Source of the DNA: JBHJGM01 sp050331815 | GTDB lineage: Bacteria > Verrucomicrobiota > Verrucomicrobiia > Opitutales > JBHJGM01 | Direction of reading: 5' to 3' | DNA length: 64,000 nt | Assembly (NCBI GenBank): GCA_050331815.1 | Contig: JBHJGM010000005.1 | Span: 57,717 to 121,716, forward strand | Notes under the pieces: model-generated | What the model was told of the DNA's origin: nothing | Database searches by the model: none | What the model saw: only the letters and a program-made list of their open reading frames with translations | Shown here: one piece after another, positions 25,746 to 35,400 of the stretch | How positions within the stretch are numbered: position 1 is the stretch's first letter | Layout: each line of letters starts with the position of its first letter | Program-made: the position numbers and the translations under genes

Positions 25746-28274
25746 CTACCGGGACAGCGCAATCGCCTCCGTGCCTTGTTTCGTGGCGAAGGTGGCATCT
25801 TTGAGCCCGGCGATCACCGCCCCCGGAGTGAGCAGCCCCGGCAGGGTGACGGGTGCCTCCAGCCCAGCGCCGTAAATGACGTTGAACGGGATGGCCTTGC
25901 GGTCGAAGCGCGCCAGTTCCGCCGCGATGAGCGGGTCGCGGTTGGTCCAGTCGGCCTTGAGCGCCACGACCTCATGTTTGCGGAACAGCTCGATGACCGC
26001 CGGATCGGCGTAGACGAATTTATTGGTCTGGCAGGTCACGCACCAGCGCGCGGTAAAGTCCACGTATACGGTTTTGCCCTCGGCCAAAAGCTCGGCTTGC
26101 CGTTGGGGGCTCCAGGCCTCCCAGACAATCGCATCGCGCTCCGAACGCAGGTCGCGCCGCTGCTTGTCCAGCTTGGCCAGTTCGGCATCAATGGCACGCA
26201 ACTGCTGCAGCATGTCGGTCTGCACGTACATCACGTCGCCGGTCTTGAGCACACGCTGGGCGATGTCGCGCAACACGTTGTCCCGTTCGGTTTGCAGGGC
26301 CAGCGCGCGCGCGTCGTAGGTCGCCAGCTCGACTTCGCGCTGCTGGTCCGACTGCGCGTCGCTCAAAGACCAGAGCAGGCCAGCGATCGGGCCAAGCACC
26401 AGAAGGGCCGCTGCAAAATTACCCCCCAAGGCGACCGTGGCTTTGCGCGAACTGCCAAACGCGCCAAAGAGGTAGGCCCCCAGTGCGATGGAGGTGAAGC
26501 CGACGATGACCCAGAGCGTTAGCGCCTCGGCCTGTCCGGCGAACACCCACACCAGGTAACCCGCCGTGCCGTACAGCGGAAAGGCCATCACCTGTTTGAA
26601 GTGCTGCATCCAGGCCCCGGGCTTGGGCAACAGCTTCACCCAGCCGGGGAACGCCGACAGAATCAGGTACGGCAGCGCCAGCCCGACGCCCATCGCGGTC
26701 AACAGCACGAAAATCCAGAAGGCATTCATTGTGAAGACAGCCGTCAACGCGGGTGCCAGAAACGGCGCGGCGCAGGGAGTCCCCACCGCCACCGCCAGCA
26801 TGCCCGAGAGAAAAGTCCCGGCGGCTCCGGACTTGCCCAGCAGCCCCTGGCTGCGTCCGGCGATGCTCTGCCCGACCTCAAAGACGCTGCTCAAATTCAG
26901 CGAAAACAAAAAAACCACGATGGCCAGCAGCAGCACGAACTCAGGAATCTGCAGCCACCCGCCCCAGCCCGTGGCGTCGATGTCGATGAAGGTCAGTACG
27001 CCGCTCTTGAGCAGCACGATGGCCAGCGCCAACAGCCAGAAGCTGACCAGGACGCCCGCCGTGAATATCAGTCCATGCTGAAAAATCCGGCTGCGGTCTT
27101 CCCCGGCTTGTTTCACGAAACTGAGCACCTTCACCCCCAGCACCGGAAACACGCATGGCATCAGATTCAGGACCAGCCCGCCCAGAAAAGCCGCCCCCAG
27201 CAAAAACAAAATACTCGAACGCCCGCCCTCCGCGTCTCCCGAGCCATCGGCCTCCGTGGCGGAATCCGCGGGCATGGACGCCAGCAGTGCCTGGCCTTCT
27301 TCGACCGTGATCTGCTTGGCCTCAATGAAAACATAGGCCATGTCCTTGGCATCCGCCGCCAGGCCCGGCTGGGTTTGCAGGTAGCCCTCCAGGTGTTCGG
27401 GTATTTCGGAGAACACCGGATTGATCGGAAACGAAAGCGTGTAGGCCGTCCCGTCCGCGAGTTTTTTGAACTCCTGGGTAAAGGTCGGTTCGAACGGCGC
27501 GGGTCCGGTGGTGCCCTCGGTTTGCGTGGCAAAGAGATACAATTCCTCAAAGGCCGGCAGGTCTGCACCTTCTTTGGGTTGCACCAACAGGACGAGTCGA
27601 TCCGCCTCTTTAAAATAACTTGTCTCCAGCCGGTCGGCGGCAGGCTGGGGCAACGCCGCCAGGGTCGCTTGGATCGAATCGCGCGCTGCCGGGTCGGGCA
27701 CGAGGCGTCCATCCTGGGCAACGTTCAGGGTCAGTTTGAGCGTCTTGTCGTAAGCGGGAATGCAGACATCCGCGCACTCCAGCCAGTGCACCATCGCCGT
27801 GAGTGTAAACTCGCTGCCGGGCTCCAGGTCGGCGGGTGGGGTGATCTGCACCGGCAGGACCACCTCGCCATGGTAAACATAATTAACGAAGCCGCTGAAA
27901 TTATAGCGCTCGGGCGCCGGCCACTGAATCGCACCAGCAGAAAAGCCCGCGGGCAGCGTCCAATCGATCTGAGTGCGCTCGCCGGAGGCACCCGGGTTTT
28001 TGAAATAGGTGTGCCACTTGTCGGCCATCGTAAGGCGCACCGCTGCCATAAAGGGCTCGCCGGGGACAATCGCCTGTGCCTCCGCAATCAGCCGCGCTTC
28101 AACATGGTCGGAACGGGCCACGCTAGGGTCGGCGGGCTGCGTTTGGGTAGTAAAGGCGGTCAGCGGGGTCGGCTGCGCCGGCGCTGGCAGGGAGCCGGCA
28201 AGCCCCAGGACAGTCAGCCCCACTGCTCCGAACCACTTTTGCGTCTGTCTGAATTGGAACAACATACGTTTCAC
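25746..28274 (-). CDS. DsbD/ScsB-like thiol:disulfide interchange protein
   Basis: The product is 842 aa from a GTG at 28274; an ATG three codons later (28265) is equally possible. The order is: signal peptide, periplasmic domain (~40-330) with CADVC near residue 170, transmembrane DsbD domain (~355-600) with cysteines in NLMPCVFPVLG and VGTPCAAPFLAP, and a thioredoxin domain with ARWCVTCQ (Cys745 and Cys748). It moves electrons from cytoplasmic thioredoxin to periplasmic substrates through its cysteine pairs. A coiled-coil-like insert (about 640-735, rich in Q, R, E, L) separates the membrane and thioredoxin domains. A lipoprotein gene lies 70 bases upstream. Confidence 0.9.
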   Translation of the reverse strand: MKRMLFQFRQTQKWFGAVGLTVLGLAGSLPAPAQPTPLTAFTTQTQPADPSVARSDHVEARLIAEAQAIVPGEPFMAAVRLTMADKWHTYFKNPGASGERTQIDWTLPAGFSAGAIQWPAPERYNFSGFVNYVYHGEVVLPVQITPPADLEPGSEFTLTAMVHWLECADVCIPAYDKTLKLTLNVAQDGRLVPDPAARDSIQATLAALPQPAADRLETSYFKEADRLVLLVQPKEGADLPAFEELYLFATQTEGTTGPAPFEPTFTQEFKKLADGTAYTLSFPINPVFSEIPEHLEGYLQTQPGLAADAKDMAYVFIEAKQITVEEGQALLASMPADSATEADGSGDAEGGRSSILFLLGAAFLGGLVLNLMPCVFPVLGVKVLSFVKQAGEDRSRIFQHGLIFTAGVLVSFWLLALAIVLLKSGVLTFIDIDATGWGGWLQIPEFVLLLAIVVFLFSLNLSSVFEVGQSIAGRSQGLLGKSGAAGTFLSGMLAVAVGTPCAAPFLAPALTAVFTMNAFWIFVLLTAMGVGLALPYLILSAFPGWVKLLPKPGAWMQHFKQVMAFPLYGTAGYLVWVFAGQAEALTLWVIVGFTSIALGAYLFGAFGSSRKATVALGGNFAAALLVLGPIAGLLWSLSDAQSDQQREVELATYDARALALQTERDNVLRDIAQRVLKTGDVMYVQTDMLQQLRAIDAELAKLDKQRRDLRSERDAIVWEAWSPQRQAELLAEGKTVYVDFTARWCVTCQTNKFVYADPAVIELFRKHEVVALKADWTNRDPLIAAELARFDRKAIPFNVIYGAGLEAPVTLPGLLTPGAVIAGLKDATFATKQGTEAIALSR

Positions 28275-28344
28275 CCGCCGGAGAATCGAGGCGCTCCCGC
28301 TATTCCCGGTCGGAGTAGCTTCAAACAGCCAGTCGAACAGATCC

Positions 28345-28755
28345 TTAAGACCCCCCGATTGAATAAAGTTCGGCGCGATACAGGGTCAATTGATTGCCGA
28401 AAGAAGGCCGCGTGTCGCCTTCAACATCGAAGATCGGCTCGGGCGTCAGTATCAGGATCGCTTCGGCACCGTTTTGGCGTGCCTGCCGGGCAACTTCGGT
28501 TTCAAAGGCCTCCAACCCATCTTTTGCCTGCGGATAGGCCTGAGAAACGATGCCGCGCAACTCACCCGAAAAGCCCGGGGGCACCTCGTTGTAAAACACT
28601 GTCAGTGCGCTGGTTGAGGCTGTTTGCTCGACGGGCGTGGGTGCCCCCGGCGGCACGTGCAGGTGCGCGTGCGGACCGCTGCCGCAACCCAAAGTGGACA
28701 GAAAAATACCGACCAATCCACTGTAGCCGATCCACCGCAACCGGGGTTTCTGCAT
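28345..28755 (-). CDS. Putative lipoprotein of unknown function
   Basis: The product is 136 aa from the ATG at 28755 (a TTG four codons upstream is the alternative). The N-terminus has a hydrophobic stretch ending in the lipobox FLSTLGCGSG, so it is probably lipidated at the membrane. A His/Pro-rich segment (HAHLHVPPGAPTP) follows, then a compact mixed alpha/beta domain with GAEAILILTPEP. I recognise no family. It is directly upstream of the DsbD-like gene on the same strand and could be its co-transcribed partner. Confidence 0.65.
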   Translation of the reverse strand: MQKPRLRWIGYSGLVGIFLSTLGCGSGPHAHLHVPPGAPTPVEQTASTSALTVFYNEVPPGFSGELRGIVSQAYPQAKDGLEAFETEVARQARQNGAEAILILTPEPIFDVEGDTRPSFGNQLTLYRAELYSIGGS

Positions 28756-28849
28756 GTGCGCGTTCAATGTATCGTAGTGTCCGCTGGGCCGTGCGTGAGC
28801 ACAAGCCCGCAGTGAATTTTAAACGCGCTCGAAAAACTTTGCTGAAGCG

Positions 28850-28879
28850 TTGACAGGCCGCCCGCATGATTCATACGTT
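28850..28879 (+). promoter_or_regulatory. Candidate promoter of the efflux operon
   Basis: TTGACA (28850-28855) is followed after 18 bases by TACGTT (28874-28879). The -35 box is perfect and the -10 weak. The palindrome GTTTAAAC at 28881-28888 just downstream could be part of an operator for the TetR protein encoded at 28916. Confidence 0.35.
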
Positions 28880-28915
28880 TGTTTAAACCGGCCATTTGTT
28901 TCATTTTTATAGTGT

Positions 28916-29620
28916 ATGTCGCAGACCGAGACAAAAACCCCCACTCAAGCCCCCTTCAACGCACCCACACCTGAAGTTCTCGACACGCGCGCCCGCATCC
29001 TGCGCGCGGCCAGCCGCATCTTCGTCCAAAAGGGCTTCGACGGCGCATCCCTGCGGACCATCACTCAGGCTGCCGACGTCAACCTGGCCGCCGTCAATTA
29101 TCACTTCGGCAGCAAGGACAAGCTGGTTTGGGAAGTATTGCGCGAGCGCATTGAGCCGTTGAACCTGCAGCGGCTGGGCCTGCTGGATGAAGCCGTCGCC
29201 CGGGCCGACGGCGGTCCGGTCCCCGTCGAGGAGATCGTCGACGCGTTCATGGCGCCCGTGGCGGAGTCGATGCGCGAGCAGATGGAGGACGACGAGCCCA
29301 TCCTCATCGCTCTGGTTACGCGCATGTATACGGAATCCTCGGACTTCTTTCAGGAGCTCTTCAAGACCTTCTTTAAAGAGCTATCCGAGCGCTTTATCGC
29401 GGAGTTGTGCCGGTCGATGCCGGACTATCCGCCCGAGGAGGTCCGCCAGCGCTATATGATGATGGTGGCGATCATGCTGGGCGTCATCATGCACCACGCC
29501 AAGTGCGCCGAGGTCAACAACAGCGGCTTCCCCAAGGAACCCGTGAAGACCATTATGCAACGCATGCGCATGTTCATCCTCAGCGGTTTGTCGCAGCCGC
29601 TGCAGGTGGAGACTTCCTGA
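28916..29620 (+). CDS. TetR/AcrR family transcriptional regulator
   Basis: The product is 234 aa. The HTH domain occupies about residues 22-72: TRARILRAASRIFVQKGFDG, then ASLRTITQAADVNLAAVNYH and FGSKDKLVWEV. The C-terminal ligand domain contains a run of methionines (YMMMVAIMLGV). A DUF1956/CerR-like ligand domain is plausible from FKTFFKEL. It probably represses its own operon, which encodes a tripartite RND pump, and is released by a pump substrate. Its stop TGA overlaps the ATG of the next gene by one base (TGATG), so the two are translationally coupled. Confidence 0.93.
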   Translation: MSQTETKTPTQAPFNAPTPEVLDTRARILRAASRIFVQKGFDGASLRTITQAADVNLAAVNYHFGSKDKLVWEVLRERIEPLNLQRLGLLDEAVARADGGPVPVEEIVDAFMAPVAESMREQMEDDEPILIALVTRMYTESSDFFQELFKTFFKELSERFIAELCRSMPDYPPEEVRQRYMMMVAIMLGVIMHHAKCAEVNNSGFPKEPVKTIMQRMRMFILSGLSQPLQVETS

Positions 29621-31143
29621 TGCCCCACAACTGGTCCAGGGCCGCGCTGGCGGTCGGCTCGCTGGCGATCGCCGGTTGCGCTTCCTCGCCGGACAGCCGG
29701 GTGCAGGATCAGCCCGTTGGGATACCCGCCCGGTGGGACGCCGCCGGCCTGTACGCCGAAGACGACGATCTCTTTCGGGCGCAACCCACCGAGGCACTGC
29801 CCGCAGACACCGGCTGGGTGCGCGATTTCGACGACCCGGATCTGGAGGCGTTGATCCGCCGCGCGCAGGCCCGCAACTACGATTTGATCGCTGCGGCGGC
29901 CCGCTTCGAGCAGCAACTGGAAACCGCCGTGATCACCGGCGCGGATGTTTACCCGGCGTTCAACGGCAGCTTCGGAGCCGCTCGCGGTCGCGCCGTAACC
30001 CAGGCCGAAACTTTCGGCGGGGGCGACACCGTAATCTCCTTCACCCAAAACAGCTTCGACCTGGGTGCCGGCGTCAGTTGGGAGCTGGATGTGTGGGGGC
30101 GCCTGCGCAACCTTCAGGCCGCCTCGGTGGCCGATGCCGAGGGTGCCCTGGCCGATTTTCAGGGCGCGCGTTTGTCCCTGGCAGCGACCACCGCCCGCCT
30201 TTGGTACAACGCCATCGCCGCTACCGAGCAACTCGATCTCTCTAGCCGTACCGCCGAGAACTTTCGCGCCTCCGAGCGCATCATCTCGGACCGCTTTGAG
30301 CAGGGCCTGAGCCCCGCGCTGGACTTGCGGCTGGCCCGGGCCAACACCGCCATCGCCGAGGCCGAAGTCGAGCGCCGCAAGCGTGACCTGGACGGCATCC
30401 GGCGCGAGTTACGTGTCTTGCTGGGCGATTATCCGGTGGGGGAGCTCGCCGTCGGCAAGACCCTGCCCGAAGAGCTGCCGTCGGTGCCGGCGGGCCTGCC
30501 GGCCACGCTGCTGGAGCGGCGACCGGATCTGCAACGCGCCGAGCGCGCGCTGGCCGCCTCGGGCGAACGGGTCCTAGCTGCTCGCAAGGCCTTGTTGCCT
30601 TCCTTTTCACTGACCGGCAGCTTCGGCACCTCCAGCGACGAGATCGGCGACCTCGTCGACCCCGACTTCAACGTCTGGAACCTCGCCGCCGATCTGACCA
30701 CGCCCATATTTCAGGCCGGGCGTCTGAAAGCCAGCATCCGGCGCGAAGAAGCCATCGCCCGCGAGCGTCTGGCCACTTACGGACAGACCGCCCTCGAAGC
30801 TTTTGAGGAAATCGAGAGCGCTCTGGCCGCCGAGTACTTCCTGGCCGACCAGGTGCGCTTTCAGCAGACCGCGGCCACGGAGTCCGTCGCGGCGGAGGAA
30901 CTCGCCTTCGAGCGCTACGGCAACGGGCTGACGGACATCATTACCGTCCTCGAATCACAGCAACGCGCCTTTACCGAGCAGATTTCGCTGATCGATTTGC
31001 GGAACCTGCGCCTGCAAAACCGTATCGATCTCTACTTGGCCCTGGGAGGTCCCTTTTTGCCGGAGGACCCGGAGGCGGCCCCGGCGGACGTCGTCGAGCA
31101 AGCCAACGATGCCGTGCTCACCCTGGCCATTCCCACGCCCTGA
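29620..31143 (+). CDS. RND efflux outer-membrane lipoprotein (TolC/NodT family)
   Basis: The product is 507 aa. The start at 29620 overlaps the TetR stop and gives a lipoprotein signal with lipobox LAIAGCASS. Two OEP repeats follow, with the long helices typical of TolC-like channels, for example LAVGKTLPEELPSVPAGLPA (a NodT-type signature) and RPDLQRAERALAASGERVLA. The protein forms the outer-membrane exit duct of the pump made with the next two gene products. The longer open frame reaching back to 29407 is only an overlap with the TetR gene. Confidence 0.93.
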   Translation: MPHNWSRAALAVGSLAIAGCASSPDSRVQDQPVGIPARWDAAGLYAEDDDLFRAQPTEALPADTGWVRDFDDPDLEALIRRAQARNYDLIAAAARFEQQLETAVITGADVYPAFNGSFGAARGRAVTQAETFGGGDTVISFTQNSFDLGAGVSWELDVWGRLRNLQAASVADAEGALADFQGARLSLAATTARLWYNAIAATEQLDLSSRTAENFRASERIISDRFEQGLSPALDLRLARANTAIAEAEVERRKRDLDGIRRELRVLLGDYPVGELAVGKTLPEELPSVPAGLPATLLERRPDLQRAERALAASGERVLAARKALLPSFSLTGSFGTSSDEIGDLVDPDFNVWNLAADLTTPIFQAGRLKASIRREEAIARERLATYGQTALEAFEEIESALAAEYFLADQVRFQQTAATESVAAEELAFERYGNGLTDIITVLESQQRAFTEQISLIDLRNLRLQNRIDLYLALGGPFLPEDPEAAPADVVEQANDAVLTLAIPTP

Positions 31144-31180
31144 GCCCGCCTGATTCAACAATCTCCCCGAAAGATTCGCC

Positions 31181-32440
31181 ATGAAACCGCTTTATTGGAT
31201 CGGCCCCCTCGCCATTGTGCTGGTTGCGCTCGGCCTGGCCTACGTCGCCAAAACCAACAAGCCAGACGCCCCCAAGGAGGAACGCGTGGAGGTACTGCCC
31301 AAGGTGGCCGTCCTGCCCGCGCTGGCTAAGCCCGTACGCCTCACGGTCGAATCCGAAGGCACGGTGCAGGCCCGCACCGAGACCATCCTGACCCCCGAGG
31401 TTTCCGGCCGCATCCTGGAGGTTGACGAGGGACTGCGCGCGGGCGGCTTTTTTAACGAGGGCGACCTGCTGCTGCGCATCGACGCCTTTGACTTTGAGGT
31501 CGCCCTGGAGCGTGCCCGGGCCAACCTGGCCCAATCGAGTCTGGCGCTGGCCGAGGAGCAGGCCGCTTCCCGACAGGCCCGCCGCGACTGGGAGGCCCTC
31601 GGCAAGGGTGAACCCAACGACCTCGTTCTACGTATCCCGCAGCTGCAACGGGCCCAGGCCAACGTCTCCAGCGACCAGGCAGCCGTGCGCGAGGCCCAGC
31701 GTAACCTGGAGCGTACCGAGGTCCGCGCCCCCTATGACGGACGCGTGATCGAAAAATTTGTCGACGTCGGGCAGTTTGTCAGTTCCGGCCCGCAGTCGCA
31801 GTTGGCGCGTATCATCTCGATTGAAAAAGCAGAGGTTCGCCTGCCCCTGAGCAAGGACCAGATCGCACTGCTGGACCTCTCCTTCGAGCAAAACGACATG
31901 GAGCCGGGCACCGGCCCCAGCGTCACTGTGCACACGTCCTTCGGCGACCGCGCGTACCGCTGGGACGGCAACCTCGAGCGCGTGGAGGGTGCGGTCGACC
32001 AGCGCACCCGCTTCTTCTTTGTCATCGCCGTGGTCGACAATCCGTACGGCCATGACCCCGCGCAGCCCAACCGTCCGCCGCTCAAGCCCGGCATGTTTGT
32101 TAAAGCCGAGATCGAGGGCCGAACCGCTGGTGACCTCTTTGTGGTGCCGCGCGCAGCCATGGCCGGCAACGCGGCGCTCTACGTGATTGATCAGAATGGA
32201 CGCCTGCGGCTGCGCAACGTCGAGGTCGTGCAGGGGCGTCCAGACTCCGTGCTGGTCAGCGGTGGCCTGGAGCCCGGAGACGCCTATCTGGTCAGCCCCA
32301 TACAGTTCCCGGTCGAAGGCATGCGCGTTGAGGCCGAGCATGCGGAGACCGGCCAGGTCCTGCACGCGGCCCCGCCGACCGAGATCGCCGACAAGGGTAC
32401 AACCGCGGTTTCCGCCTCGGCCGAAGGAGGTGCCCTGTGA
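31181..32440 (+). CDS. RND efflux periplasmic adaptor (MFP/HlyD family)
   Basis: The product is 419 aa with one N-terminal hydrophobic segment (LYWIGPLAIVLVALGLAYVA) that anchors it in the inner membrane. A biotinyl-lipoyl-like hairpin follows (TPEVSGRILEVDEGL... and RTEVRAPYDGRVIEKFVDVG), split by an alpha hairpin rich in A, Q and R (~115-165). Beta-barrel and membrane-proximal domains complete it. It links the transporter encoded at 32437 with the outer-membrane channel encoded at 29620. Its stop overlaps the GTG start of the transporter gene by four bases. Confidence 0.93.
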   Translation: MKPLYWIGPLAIVLVALGLAYVAKTNKPDAPKEERVEVLPKVAVLPALAKPVRLTVESEGTVQARTETILTPEVSGRILEVDEGLRAGGFFNEGDLLLRIDAFDFEVALERARANLAQSSLALAEEQAASRQARRDWEALGKGEPNDLVLRIPQLQRAQANVSSDQAAVREAQRNLERTEVRAPYDGRVIEKFVDVGQFVSSGPQSQLARIISIEKAEVRLPLSKDQIALLDLSFEQNDMEPGTGPSVTVHTSFGDRAYRWDGNLERVEGAVDQRTRFFFVIAVVDNPYGHDPAQPNRPPLKPGMFVKAEIEGRTAGDLFVVPRAAMAGNAALYVIDQNGRLRLRNVEVVQGRPDSVLVSGGLEPGDAYLVSPIQFPVEGMRVEAEHAETGQVLHAAPPTEIADKGTTAVSASAEGGAL

Positions 32441-35400
32441 TCCAGTGGTTTGCGCGTAATGGGGTCGCCGCCAACCTGCTGGCCGCCATCATTGTCCTGG
32501 GCGGCATCACCTCGCTGCTGGGCATCAAGATGGAGCTCTTCCCGGAGTTCTCCCTCGACCGCGTGTCCGTCACCGTGCCGTACCGCGGGGCCGCGCCCGA
32601 GGAAGTCGAGCGCGCGGTTATCTGGCGCATCGAGGAAGAGATCGAGGACCTCGAAGGCATCAAGCAAATGACCTCCCGGGCGGTGGAGGGCTCCGGCAAC
32701 GTCACTGTCGAGGTCGAGCGGGGCTACAACCTCATCGAGCTCAAGGAAAAGATTAAAAGCCGCGTCGACACCATCGACACTTTTCCGGTCGAAACCGAGG
32801 AGCCCATTATCGAGGAGCTCGAGGTGGAGCCCGAGGTGATCGTCGTCGCCGTCCATGGCGAGACCGACCAGCGTACCCTTAAAGCCCTCGGCGAAAAAGT
32901 CCGCGCAGACCTGCTCGCCATCCCCGGCATCACCAAGATTGAGCTCCTCGGCCTGCCCAGCTTCGAGATCACCATCGAGGTCTCCGAGGAAGACCTGCGG
33001 CGCTACGGGCTGACCTTCTCTGATGTGGCGGACGCCATCCAGGAAACCAGCGTCGATTTGCCCGGCGGCGCCGTTAAGGCCTCCTCCGGCGAGATTCTGC
33101 TGCGCACCGTCGGCCAGGCCTACACCGGCGAGGAGTTCGAGCAAATCGTCCTGCTGACCCAGGACGACGGCACCCGCATCCTGCTGGGCGACGTGGCCCG
33201 CGTGATCGATGGCTTCGAGGACGACCCCATCCTGACCCGCTTCCAAGGCGAGCCCGCCGTCATGCTGCAAATCTTTGAGGTGGGTGACCAGAACCCCCTC
33301 GACATCGTCGAAAAAGTCGAGGCCTACGTGGCCGAATTGAACTGGCTGCCGGAAGGCATTCAGGTGACGCCCTATCGAGACTTCTCCTATTATCTGTGGG
33401 GCCGTCTCAACACCCTCATCACCAACGGCAGTGCCGGGCTCCTGCTCGTCCTGCTCGTGCTGACGCTCTTTTTACGGCCCTCGCTGGCCTTCTGGGTCAC
33501 CCTGGGCATCCCGATTTCATTTCTGGGCGCGCTCCTCGTCATGGGCTGGGTGGGCGTCTCCATCAACCTGATCTCGCTCTTCGCCTTCATCGTGGTGCTG
33601 GGGATTGTGGTCGACGACGCCATTGTGGTTGGCGAGAGCGTCTTTTCGCGTTTTCAGGAGACGGGTGGCTCCAGCGTGCAAGCCTCCATCGAAGGGGCCG
33701 AGGCCGTGGCCAAGCCGGTCACCTTTGCCGTCATCACCACCATGGTGGCCTTTGTGCCCATCCTGATGTTGCCGGGTACGCAGGGGAAGTTCCTCTACGC
33801 GATTCCGGTGGTGGTGATCATCACGCTCTTTTTCTCCCTGGTGGAGTCCAAGCTCATCCTGCCCTACCACCTTTCGCTGACCCGCGTGGGCACGGGCGAT
33901 CGCTCGAAGGTCTCCACCTTCGGGCGCATGCAGCGAGGCGTGGCCGACGGGCTGGAGCGCTTCATCCGCAAGTACTACAAGCCGCAGTTAGAATTCATTT
34001 TGCGGCATCGCTACTACCTCTTTGCCGGCTTTACCGCCATTTTGCTGGTCACTGTGGGCTTGATGCTGGGCGGCTGGATCAAGTTTGTGCCCTTCCCGCG
34101 GATTCCCTCGGACTACATCGAAACCTACATCGCCCTCCCCGAGGGTGCCTCCGTCGAAGACACCCGCCGGGTGCTCGACCGTGTGGAGGCTGCCCTGGAT
34201 GAGACGATCGCCCAGGTCGAGGCCGAGGGCTTTGCCAATCCGCTACGCTACCGCCGCACCATCATCGGTCAGCAGCAGCGCGGCGGCGGTCCCGGTGGCA
34301 CCCAGGGCAACGGCGGCAGCCACCTGGCCCAGATCGATGTCGAGTTAGTTAAGAGCGAGGGACGCGAGGTCTCGGCCCCGGCGCTGGCCGACCGCTGGCG
34401 CGAAAACGTCGGCACCGTGCCAGGCCTGAAGGAGATCACCTTCGAAGCCTCCGCCGGTGGGGGGCAGGGCGAGCCGATCAATGTCGAGCTGCGCAGTAAC
34501 GACCTCACCCAACTGCGCGGGGCGGCCAATTTTGTAAAGAACGCCCTGACGGACTATCCCGGCGTTTACGACATCCGCGACAGCCTGGCCGACAACCAGC
34601 AGGAATTGAAAATCGACATCCTGCCCGCCGCTGAAACCCTCGGCCTCTCCCAGGCCCAGCTTGGGCGCCAGGTGCGCCAGGCCTTTTTTGGGGAAGAAGC
34701 TCAGCGCGTACAGCGCGGGCGCGACGACGTGCGGGTTATGGTGCGTTTTCCCGAGCAGGACCGCGCCACCCTCGATTCGCTCGAATCCATGCGCATCCGC
34801 ACGCGGCAGGGGGAGGAGGTGCCCTTTTCCGAAGTCGCCGAGATTCAGCTGGGCACCGGCTATGCGGCAATTTCGCGCATCGACCGACAGCGCGCCACGA
34901 ACGTCTTTGCCGACGCCGACAAGGAAGAAATCGACCTGGAGGCCGTCAAACGCGACCTCGCAGACGAGATCCTGCCCGCGGTGCAACAGCAGTTCCCCGG
35001 CTTGCGCGCCAGCCTGGAGGGCGAGTCCAAGGACCAGCGCGAATCCCTCGACAGCCTTCAGCAAAGTTTCCTGCTGGTGCTAGCCATCATGTACGCGCTG
35101 CTGGCGGTAGCCTTCCGCTCCTACATCCAGCCGATCATCGTCATGCTGATCATTCCGTTTGGCATCATCGGGGCCGCTGGCGGTCACCTGATTATGGGCT
35201 ATCCGCTCAGTTTTTTCTCGATTTACGGCATCCTGGCGCTCTCCGGGGTGGTTGTGAACGACAGCCTGGTTCTCGTCGACTACATCAACCGCCAGCGTGA
35301 AAAAGGCGTGCCACTGCACCTGGCCGTACGCGATGCTGGAGTGCGCCGTTTCCGCCCGATCCTGCTCACTTCGCTGACGACCTTCGTCGGCCTGACCCCG

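Noticed and set aside
26601..28853. 750-codon open frame on the plus strand across the DsbD-like and lipoprotein genes
   Set aside because: The translation is Gln/Arg/His-rich and crosses two genes with clear domains on the other strand. It is a codon-bias shadow.
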